A DNA stretch of 64,000 nucleotides from contig JAUIMM010000211.1 in assembly GCA_031769625.1 (NCBI GenBank), positions 10,187,001 through 10,251,000 of the forward strand, given 5' to 3'. This document shows, in pieces, positions 45,701-57,700 of this stretch. The DNA comes from Taudactylus pleione (Eukaryota > Chordata > Amphibia > Anura > Myobatrachidae). The position numbers and the translations under genes were made by a program. Numbering within the stretch: the stretch's first letter is position 1; each line of letters starts with the position of its first letter. Below the pieces are notes generated by a model. That model searched no databases and was not told the DNA's origin. It was given only the letters and a program-made list of their open reading frames with translations.

Positions 45701-48700
45701 ACACATGCACACGACGGCGCCGGCGTGCGCATGCTCTGTGGGGGCCATCGACCCGGTCCGAGCGCATCGGCGCTAACGACCGGGTCTGAATGAGCTCCTG
45801 TATCCGTACAAAAGAGAAATTGGCAGACGTGGATGTCACAAACTAGCTCACACCTTACGATCAGATACTCTATTACTGAGCACCGGCTGGTTGGAGATTC
45901 GTTAAAAACCAAATTATATTGTAGCCATGTCTCAGTGCCTCCAGTGTCTTTTGTGCAGACCATAATTTTAAGGCTGCCAGTCACGGCAAAGCCAGGATTA
46001 TTTCTCCGATGTAAATAAGCTACAGGAGAGACGTGAGCGAGACTACACCATAAGTACCGATAACATGTTTCTAACTGCATCTAGCCGACTTACTACGTCT
46101 TCCACAAACTCATCTGAGGTTTTCGTACAGCAATAAATATTATATATTCCCTGCCCAGAAGAGAGAGTTTACCAACTAATTTCAAAGGAGATGCCCTTTC
46201 AATGTTAGCAACTCCCATTAAATCTAGAAAGGCCAAATGTACATTTGCAGATACAAGCTTTAGTTTAAAAGGAAACCGCACTGCCTGGCCTCCTGTGGAA
46301 TATCCTGTTCATACCTGTTGCTAGGGATGGCAATCGACGATTCATAATCATCAATGGTCTATGGCCGACGTTGAATGCTTTTACCATTGATGAGTGAGAA
46401 CCAGACTGTTTCCCTCCATCGAAGGTGAAGCATAACCGAATATTATTTTGGAGTTTTTATGGGTAAGGTGCCAGGACATAAAGCATGCCAGTTGCCCATC
46501 ACCACTGTAAACACGGTGACTTGGTTGCTGAATCTATCACTCATTTGCATACAACGCTGGTGAAATTAGGGAGATTTAAAAAGAAAAAATTAAATTTCTG
46601 GAACATCTGGTTGCTTAGTTGCTTTAGTTTGGTCTTGGATTAAAAAAAAACATAATACATCACAACAGTTCCACTCTACAAAGGTTTTCATATACTAAAC
46701 AAACAACTGTCACTTGGATGCCGACAACTAATTCTTCAGACTGCAGAGTCTTCAGAGCAAATGTAGTGTGTGTGAGAGGGGATGCGAGTCTCTGCATGAC
46801 TCTAATGAGTAACTATGGCAGTGATCCAGCACTTACGCACGCTGCCAAGTCATAGCTGGAAAACCTCAGCACTCTGACACTGCCATGTGACGCCAAGCTT
46901 GGGCATCCGATGGATGCCAGCATTTACTTTTAATTTCTACTGTATTTTACATGAAGGGACCAGAAAGACCAGACTGATAAGAGATTTTAGTGACCAAAGC
47001 CTACCCATCACACACACACAGTGGAGGCGGTTGGCAGCCATTTCTTGGCTTCATGAGAACACAGCCTATCAATTCACATGGAACTAGCGGCATCAGTGTG
47101 GTACTAAGCACTTTGTGGGGCTTGAAGGTACAAAATGGGGGAGGGCGTCATGTCTCAGTGAGGTCACTAGTTTCTAGTGAACCGATTGGCTGCACGATCA
47201 TGAATACTGGGTTCAGCCAACAAAATGGCTGCTCCCGCAGAGTAGACAATGGGTACCCTATAGGAGGTTTCACATTCCCCCATACGTTTTTTTCCCTGAG
47301 CTTACTCTGTTGTGGTGGTCAGTTCCTCTGTCACATGAGCCGTCTGCAGGAGGCCCTCTCGTTTCTAGAAGACAAACACAGGAAAAGCAGCAGCATTCTT
47401 GTTAAGACGCTTATTACAAAGAGGTAACGAGCTGAGAATTATAAATTCACACACGCATATTTGGTGCGGGTTTTTAGAAGTGGAGATGTTGCCCAAAGCA
47501 ACCAATCAGATTCTGCTTAACATTTATCTACCACCTTCTAGAAGGATAATAGCTAGAATATGGTTGGTTGCTATGGGCAACATGCATTCGGTATGATTGT
47601 TCAAATCCCGGCAACGTCAGCCCGACAGCGGAGGAAATCCCGACCGTCCTAAAGGCTAAGTATAAACGAATCTAATTCTACCCCCTAACCCTAACCCTCC
47701 TTTAGGGTGCCTAACCATAACAATATCCCCCCCTCCCCCCCCCCCCCCCGTGCCTAACCCTATTCCCCCCTCCAAGTACCTAAACCTAACCCCTCCCCTT
47801 CCCTGCCGCCTAAAACTAAGTCCCCCCCAGGGCGTGCCTAACTCTAACCTCCCCCCGGGGGTGCCTAACCCTAATCCTCCCCCTAGCCTAATCCTAACCT
47901 CCCCCGGGGGTGCCTAACCATAAGTCCCCCCCCCTGGCTGTCCGCGCCCGGCATCTTCGATTGGGTTGCCGGGCGCCGGTAAAATGACAGGTGTCTAGAT
48001 TTAGACGCCTGTCATTTAACCCTTGCCGGGATTAAGTAGTTGGAAAGCCGGCTGTTGGCATTGCGACGGCCGGCTTCCTGAAGGTATACCGAGCAACATC
48101 TCCACTTCTAAAATCCTGCACTTTCGTAAATATAAACCAAAAGTAAACAAAATGGTTTCAAACTGTAGACATTTATCTAGGTCTGTAATAAACACAAACG
48201 TAAGCTGAAGCCCCTCCCATTCCATTGCACACAGCTGAAGCTCCTCCTCCCACGTCTTGACGGCCATATTTATTTAAGTATAAGCTATGCAGTTAATTCA
48301 GGTATAAATACTCCGCTCGGTAGTCAGCCTCTCAGGTAATCATGTCAAGTAGCTGCATTACTGCCCCTGACATCTCATCCAGTTTAAGAACGGATATCAG
48401 TTCACCTGAATTTACACCATTTCAGGCTCTCGGAATGCAGAACAGCCATACAGAATTATGTATATAAAATGCACACCAGAAACCAAATGGCATTTCTAAT
48501 TGAAAAACTAAATTTAAAAAGCAATTTAACTACAGGAATTATTGGGAAATTGAACGAACCAAGGATTTCCATGTAGTGACTAAGTTAGCATTTACCATCG
48601 CTGCCATCTTGTGGCGATTTAACAAATTTTCACAGAAAAAGTAGAGAAAAGATCCACTACAGTCAAGTATAGTGGCATATAGGATTCACACTATAACTAG

Positions 48701-51700
48701 AGGTGGGCGAGCAGTGCCGCCAGCTAGGGAGACACCGTTGCTGCCCTGTGCCATCTATATTTTGCATACAGGGTGCTTAGAACGGCACCCTACAGTTTAG
48801 AAAGCCACCTCCAGGCGCCATCAAAGCGCAGAACACATTTTCGCCCTGCTTACAGATCAAAGCATTTAACAGTCAGGAACTTGAGAAATAAGCCTCTCAC
48901 GTACAGTTACAGGAAAAAGAAAACTTATTTTTGTGCATTAAATTACAATAAAAGGCTACCATTTTGTGGGCCTAATTAACAGTCATGAGAATGCAGCCTA
49001 TCAATTAAGTAGGAACCAGTTCCGTAAAAATACTACTCCGGCCTCACCAATACTAGTCTGGCAGTGCTTTCTAGCAAACTGAAGGCTGCATAGTGGTTCG
49101 GCCAAAAACATGGCTGCCTCCATTGTGTGCAGGTGACCGCTCTTTACCTCATCTTGAATCCATGTTTATGTAAATATTTGGGGGCCTAACAGACCCCTGC
49201 CCACCTCTTACCTTTACGACCACCACCTGCACGCACACATGCTCGGGAAGACGGATGGGAGCCCGGAAATGCATGGCTAATGCTACTAGAAGGTGCAAAA
49301 TGGCGACCAGGTTCTTCCCATGGATTGCTGCAAGCAAACGAGGGAGAATGAATTACTCAGCGGAAGTAACAATATAATACGTTTCCATTTTGTTTCGCCT
49401 GACGTTGCCATGTATAGGATATGAATATGGTTTACGGTGGCTAGACAAATCTTTTATCACATTTTATTAATAATATTATTAGAAATGGAAAAAGGTGAAT
49501 CAACATATGGTTCACCTCTAGGGAGCGCTAGATGTGGACTACAAAATCAAGTATATTCAATATCACAATTTATTAAGATCAATTAAGATACATATAAAAG
49601 CAATGATGAGGCGAAATAAATTGTCTCACACAATACATTACATTTGTGACATATAATAAACAGAATAGTAAATCACTTCATTTGAATGCCAGCTCAGAGT
49701 GATATTGTATCCAGAAAGGGGGTTAGAAACCGCAGAATCAGTATACCAATGCTGGCATAAATGAAGTCATAATAGCTCCTCCTGAGAATGAAGATAATAA
49801 ATAAATGTTCCACTCCAGTGGTAGTAATTAGTACATGCCACAGGTTCTCAAACTCGGTCCTCAGGACCCCACACGGTGCCTGTTTTCCAGGTCTCCTCAC
49901 AATCACAAGTGAAATAATTAGCTTCACCTGTGAATCTTTAAAAATGTGTCAGTGAGTAATGAATACACCTGTGCTCCTGCTGGGTGACCTGGAAAACGTG
50001 ACTCGTGTGGGGTCCTGAGGACTGAGTTTGAGAACCACTGGTCTATGCTGATGCAGCAATCAGTAGTAGCAAATAGGAAAGATGATGTTTATGCAGACGA
50101 CAACAGATCCCGGTATAATTACCCAGCTCACTCTTGATTTAAAAGATATTTAAAAAGAGAAGTGCCGGTCCGGAAATAGCGTGGGTCCCGCTTGTGGGAT
50201 GTTACCTTATGAGCGTGTGTCTTTCCAACCAGACCAGTAATGACAAAAGTCCAGGAATGATGGAGGTTTGTCCATGAAAGATGACGTTTTGCCTCTTTCC
50301 GAGACCCGATTTTTGGCGGGAAAAATCCGAACTAATCTGAGCGCGCTTATCTCTAGTTATGTAGTACCGGATGTGTTGAAGGGATATTCAGTAAATATAA
50401 CAGTCGGGCTCAGCGTCCTGTACTTGAGCCGTTCACCGTGTATAGCGATCACACCCAGGTCAAGCGGATGTCCATAGATTAGCCTCTGAAGAAACCGTCC
50501 CTCAAAATAGACGGAGAAACCAGTCAGGGCGTTTATCCTGGAGGACATCTTTATATTTATGGACAGCCACTTGACCTGGCAGTGACCACTATCCACGGTG
50601 AACGGCTTAACTACAGTAGGCAAGACACTGAGCCGACTGTCAGTTGTGCGATACACTGCAGCATATATGGAGCGGCCACCTGTCAGCTGTGCGATATACT
50701 GCATCATCAGAAGAATAGAGCCGCTGCATTATAGCAGGAGAGATTGGTCGCATACAATTGAGCTGCTGGAGCCGTCTGCTTAAGGTGATTGCAAGGCGGT
50801 GAAGAAAGGAGGTGGCTACTGGGTGTCCAGACTAAAAGGATATTGATTTAATCTATTCACCACAGTGAACCTGAAATTAAAGGAACCGGACCAGCGGATC
50901 TACCTAACGTTCTATGGGAGGACCTCTGGGAATTCTTCCGGACCCACACCTTCCATACACCCGGTACTGTATCACCATAGGGGTGCAGTATTGCCGCTTT
51001 TAACGCATAGTTCATCTCCTCCCTCATTCAAGTTTATGTAGAGAAATCTTCACTATTCTGCATTAGGTGTTAATTAAGTAATCCAGAATAGCTTATTGGG
51101 GAGCAACGTACTATAGTCTTCATTATTACTGGGTTACATAAGTGCATAAGGAGTTGTGCCTGATTTTGGAGACACATTTGTGACTCTTTATTTTTCAAAG
51201 TATAGAAAGAAGACATCAGCCACAGACCCGTACAGGGAGCAACTCGGGATATTTCTGGACTCACCGTCAATGTTCCACCGTATCGCCCAGCCCTGCGGTC
51301 TCAGAAATTCCTGTATATCATCCAGGATCGTCTGCAGCTTCTGCTTCTGGCCGATCTCAGACTGCGTCACCTCGGCGACGTTCAGCTTGCGGTTCGCCAG
51401 TTTCTCTGCAATTAAATAGAAAAAAAAAAAAGAAACACATGAAGACACGAGGCTATCATAAGAATACATAGTTTTTCTATACTGGGGCGTTTCCCCAATC
51501 ACATGGGACTGGCCGAGGGCTGTGACAGAGACAGCAGCACCCGCCTGTCTGTTACTAAGGCACGACGCTCACTAACCCAGCGTGAGGAGTTTGTTGCACT
51601 GTGTTCATGGCATTCATATAAGAGCTCGCAGAGGAGAGGCATCATTATCAGAACTGGCGTAGCAGTAACAGAGGGGAAGGGCTGACGACTAGTAACGCAA

Positions 51701-54700
51701 TACAGTAATATTCGCCAAATGCTTTATTTCCATTCATCCACTGAGCACCATATTTATAAAGTGCTAGGAGGGGACGGAGCATGATGTGAGGAGGGGAATG
51801 GAGGCAGCAGGAAGCCACAGACTGAGCGTTATATAGTGGAAGAAGCAGGGTACCCCCAGCAGCACAGAGTATATCAGGAGATGAGTGATGTGTCAGTGAG
51901 GACAGGGCTGCATGTGACAGAGGCAGTGACATGATGTGAGGAGGGGAATGGAGGCAGCAGGAAGCCACAGACTGATACCCTTTCACATTACAATGCCGGA
52001 TCACACTCAGGATTTTGTGCACGAGTCCATCCCAGGTGCGACCCGGCTGAGACCCCTTTCAGACTGGCAGCCCGACCTGGCTTATTGCCGGCCCGATAAC
52101 GTCACAGCCATCATGTGCCGAGCCGGCCCTAGATCATCTCAGAGTGTCAGCTCTTCCTATGCTGTGAACGGGACCCAGGTCGCAACGACCAGGTTTACCC
52201 ATTCACACTGCATAGTGACCCGGGCTGAACCAGTGTTTAGCCCTGCTTGTTCTGGCTTATTTCAACCTGGTCCTTTCACACTGCACAATAACCCGGAATG
52301 CTGCACGTTAACGTGCAACAACAAGAGATATGGTAAGAACTTACCTTTGTTATCTCTGTTTCTACGAAGTCCATAGGGTCCACAGGGTTGACCTTGGGGT
52401 ATAGCTGGATCTGGATCCACGGGCACCACGCAGTTAAAGCTTTGCTGCTCCCAGGATGCACTTGGGTCCGTCCTCCTCTATACCCCGCCCCGGCCACAGG
52501 CACCTCAGTTGGTAAGCAGCTAAGGCCGGAGGAGGAGACTAAACAGAGAGAAGGAAGACTGGAACACACAAGAAACCATACTCACAGAAATGGGAGACGG
52601 AAAACCGGTGACCAGCCACACAGCCCATTTGAAGCCAGGTGCGTCAGGGCGGGCGCCCTGTGGACCCTATGGACTTCGTAGAAACAGAGATAACAAAGGT
52701 AAGTTCTTACCATATCTCTTGTTTTCTACTTCAGGGTCCATAGGGGGTCCACAGGGTTGACCTTGGGGATGTCCCAAAGCAGTTCAACTAAGGGCGGGGA
52801 CGCTCCTGTGCTGAAAGGAGTACCCGGCGCCCAAAGGATGCATCCTGAGAGGCGAAGGTGTCAAACGCATAAAACCTCAAAAACGTCTGAATTGAAGACC
52901 AAGTAGCCGCCTTACACAGCTGAACAGCCCAAGAGGGACCCACAGAACGAGTGGAATGAGCCTTAACAGAGGCTGGCACAGGTAAACCCTCCTGCGCATA
53001 AGCCTCACAAATAACTGAACGAAGCCAACGGGCTAACGTTTGCTTGTTGGCAGGCCAACCCCTCTTGTGAAAACCGAAGAGGACAAACAAAGAATCCGGC
53101 TTCCTAACCGAAGCAGTCCGGTCCACATAGATTCTAAGTGCCCGGACCACATCCAAGGAAGCCTCACCAGCAGAAAGATCAGGTGACTGAAAAGCTGGCA
53201 CAACAAGTTCCTGATTAATGTGGAACTTTGAAACCACTTTGGGCAAAAACTCAGGACGCGTGCGGAGCACTGCCCTGTCCTGGTGAAAAATCAGAAAAGG
53301 AGGGCGACAGGAAAGCGCCCCCAATTCTGAAACCCTCCTGGCCGAAGCAATTGCCAGGAGAAAAATGGTCTTAAACGTCAGCCACTTGAGCTCCACCGAC
53401 TCAAGCGGCTCAAAAGGAGGACCCTGCAAGACCCTCAGTACCACCGTCAAGTCCCACGGAGCCACCGGAGGCACGAAGGGAGGCTGGATCCTGAGAACAC
53501 CTTGGAAAAAGGTGTAAACATCTGGCAGTGTAGCAATCCGTCGCTGAAACCACACGGACAAAGCAGACACATGAACCTTCAGAGAGGCCAGGCGTAAGCC
53601 GAGGCCCAAACCCGATTGAAGAAATTCCAAGATTCTGGAAACCCGGAACACCTGCGGATCATAGTTTCTGGATTCACACCACTGAAAATAAGTGCGCCAC
53701 ACCCTGTGGTAAATCCGCGCGGAAGCAGGCTTGCGTGCCCTAAGCATGGTACCAATCACTGAACTGGAGAAACCCCTAGACCTCAAGACGGCTGTCTCAA
53801 GAGCCACGCCGTCAAAGACAGCCGACCCAGATCCGGGTAAAGGAAGGGCCCCTGAGACAACAGGTCCCGACGCTGAGGAAGAAGGTACGGAGCGTCGATG
53901 GAGAGGCACCTCAGATCGGAGTACCAAGGACGTCTGGGCCACGCCGGAGCCACCAGCACGAGCGTGCCGCCGTCCTGCTTGAATTTCCGCAGAACCCGAG
54001 GAAGTAAGGATATCGGAGGAAACAGATACGCCAGGTGAAACGTCCATTTCACCGACAGCGCGTCCACCAGACAGGCGCCTGCGTCTCTTGTCCTTGACCC
54101 GTAAACGGGCAACTTGTGATTGTGACGGGAGGCCATCAAGTCCAGCTCCGGCAGCCCCCACCTGTCCACGAGTAGCTGAAACACCTCTGGGTGAAGCGAC
54201 CATTCCCCGGGATGCACATCGTGACGGCTGAGGAAGTCCGCCTCCCAATTGAGGACTCCGGGAATGAAGACTGCCGAGATCGCTGGAACGTGACACTCCG
54301 CCCAAGCAAGAATGCGAGACACCTCCGACATTGCTGCCCGACTGCGAGTTCCCCCTTGGTGGTTGATGTACGCCACCGTGGTGGCGTTGTCGGACTGCAC
54401 CTGAACCGCCCTTCCGTGAAGAGCGGGGCCGGACGACTGCAGGGCCCTGTACACAGCCCGCAGTTCCAGGATGTTGATGGGGAGAAGTGCTTCTTCCGCG
54501 GACCAACGACCCTGAAGCGATAATGAGCCGGTCACTGCCCCCCAACCCCGAAGACTGGCATCCGTCGTGAGCAGGACCCAGTCCGGGATCCAAAAGGGGC
54601 GCCCCTCGACCAGATGCGCCGTCTGAAGCCACCAAGCCAAAGACTGCCGAACCTCCGCGGACAACACCAGCATCTGAGAGCGGATCCGGTGAGGTAACCC

Positions 54701-57700
54701 GTTCCATTCCGATAGAATCAGCCCCTGCAGGGGCCGGGAATGGAACTGGGCAAATTCCACCATGTCGAATGTCGACACCATGGACCCCAGAACTCTCATA
54801 GCTGAATGGACCGACAGGCGGCAACTGCTCAGGCAACTGTGTATCCGCAGCTGCAGGGAGGAGACCTTCTCTGGAGTCAGGAAAATCCGCTGCTGACGAG
54901 AATCCAGCAGGGCTCCCAAATGAGCCATCCGCTGTGATGGAATCAGGGAGGACTTCTTCCAGTTTATCAACCACCCGTGTGCTTGAAGACAAGCAATGGT
55001 CAGGTGGAGATGTCGAAGAAGCACCTCCGGGGAGCTCGCCAGCAGCAGAAGATCGTCCAGGTACGGCAACAGACGTAGACCCTGACCCCGAAGGTGGGCA
55101 GCCATAACCGCCATCACCTTGGTGAACACCCTCGGAGCCGTGGAAAGGCCAAAAGGCAACGCCCGAAATTGGTAGTGATGGTTCAGGATAGCAAACCTCA
55201 GATACCGCTGATGTGCCGGTGCTATGGGCACATGGAGATAGGCGTCCTGGATATCGAGGGACACCATATAATCCCCGGGTTCCATCGCCAGAATGATGGA
55301 ACGTAACGTTTCCATCCTGAACCTGGGAACTCTGAGGTATCTGTTCAGAGACTTCAAATTCAGGATAGGGCGATGAGAACCATTGGGTTTCTGTACCAGA
55401 AACAGAGTAGAATAGTACCCTGTCCCGCGCTGAGACTGCGGAACGGGAACAATGACCCCTGCTTGTAGCAAGGATTCTATAGCTACCTGAATCTGACCAG
55501 CTTTGGTCTTGTCCAGAGAAGGACTCGTACAGAAAAACTGGTGGGGCGGCCTGAACCGAAAAGACAGGGCGTACCCCTGAGAGACTACTTCTCGAACCCA
55601 GGCATCCGTGGTGGTATTGTGCCAACACTGGGTGAATTGGAGAAGTCGGCCTCCCACTCTGGGGTCCCCCAGAGAGAGGCCCGTCCCATCAGGCAGCAGG
55701 CTTATCCTCCTGCTTGGAAGAAGGGCGCCGAGCACTCCATGCCTGCTTCTTGGGCTTGGGTGCGGCCTTGGTCGCCGAATGTCTCGGGAAGGACTGGCCC
55801 TTGGCCTTACCCTGAACCCGAAAGGACCGAAAGGCAGAGCTCCTCACTTTAGCCGGCGCAGAGGCCGAAGGGAGAAAAGCCGACTTGGACTTAGCCAAAG
55901 TATCCACTATTCTGTCCAAATCCGGACCAAATAGTAAATCATCATTAAAAGGCAAGGCCTCCAGACCCTTTTTTGAATCTGCATCAGCCCTCCAGGACCT
56001 CAGCCACAGGGAGCGCCGAGCAGACACCGCTGCAGCCGACACCCTAGAAGTGAGCAGGCTGGCATCCAAAGACGCTTCCCCAATATAGGAAGCTGCATCC
56101 CGCATCTGTCCCACTAACGCTCTCTGGATATCCGGAGCCTCATCAGGAAAGGTATCCTCCAAGGCATTGGCCCATGCCTCAATGGCTTTAGCCACACAGG
56201 AGATAGCCATGGACGGGCGAGCCACCGCCCCGGAAAGAGAATAAATGGACTTTAAACAAGTCTCCACCTTCCTGTCCGTGGGATCCTTCAAAGAGGAGAT
56301 AGACGGCAATGGCAGCGTCGCGCTTTTGATCAAGCGGGTAACGTGGGAATCCACCGCCGGCGGAGTTTCCCATTTCCTGCAATGAGCTTCAGGAAAAGGA
56401 TAGTTCGCCGCCAACCTCTTCTGTCGATGGAACCTCTTACTAGGTAATTGCCAGGCCGCCGCCATATGATCCGATAATTGATCAGACAGGGGGAACACAG
56501 TTGAGGTCACCTTGGCCTTTTTAAAATTAGGAAACTTCGACCTAGGAGCCGGCGCATCATCCTCAACATGTAGGATAGCCCGCACCGCCCTAACTAAGGC
56601 TGGAACATTAATGGAGGACTTAGCTTCCACCTCCTGCCCCATGACATCAGAGTCAGAGTCCTCATGGATTTCTCCATCATCTGAGGACACTTCCGAGTCC
56701 GACAACTGCGCAGCTAGTGAACTCACAACCGGACGTTTAGACACCCTTGGTGGCACATCACCTTGCAACATGGACTGAAACGCCGAGGATGAAGCCGCCA
56801 GACTCTGTACGGAGCTGGATAGAACATCCACCCAAGGCGGAGGAGCCGTCGGAGCAAAACTCTGCAAAGGCACTACAGACTGACGCGTCCCTGGGGAAGA
56901 CTGCACATACACAGGCAGTCCCGAGTAAGGACCCACAGTCTGGGCCCCGGGGGAAGACCGCAACATTTGTGGAACCCTCGGGGAATGGGGGATGGTGGGC
57001 TGCGGTAACGCCCTAGAAGGGACCGCTGATGGGACCGATAACCGGTCCGCAATAGACGCCAGCACCTGTGAAAACATCGCCCAAGGAGGGTCCTGTGATA
57101 CAGGGGGGTTGGAGGGGCCCGGTACCAGCTGGCACCGCCCGCACAGACCATCCTCAGATAAGTCCTCCCCATCAACTCCAGCAGCACAACGTCTGCAGGA
57201 AAATAGCACAGGAGCCACAGAGCGCTCAGTCTCCTCATCAGACATGATACCGTAAATCACAAGAAATAGGTATCACCAGAGGAATTACGGTTTTAACACC
57301 CGCGCACTCACCAGTATGCGACACAACAGCCCAGATATGGTACTGGGTAGCACACAACAGTATGTGACTGACCCCACAAATACGTGTTTTATATAAGTGA
57401 GGGTCTCAGAAAAACGCCCTTCCCCCACACACCTGCCGGGCCGTAGGAGAAGGAAAGGGATAGTTATAAGCTGACAGTAAGGAGAATAAGTCACAGACAG
57501 GCAGCACTAGCAATAGTCACATACAATGCAGAAAAGTTATACTCACTGCACCTTCCGCTACAATCAACCGCCCAGATTCAGTGTCTGGGAAGGCTATAGC
57601 GCTGTGTACACTGTCCTTTTGCAGGGGAGAGGTACACAGGGGAACCGGTCCACTTGATACCGCCTGGGAGTCTGCGATGTGCCAGTAAAGATGGCCGCCG

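Noticed and set aside
53731..56778. Plus-strand frames of 83-110 codons across the DIRS element
   Set aside because: Shadows of the minus-strand DIRS genes.
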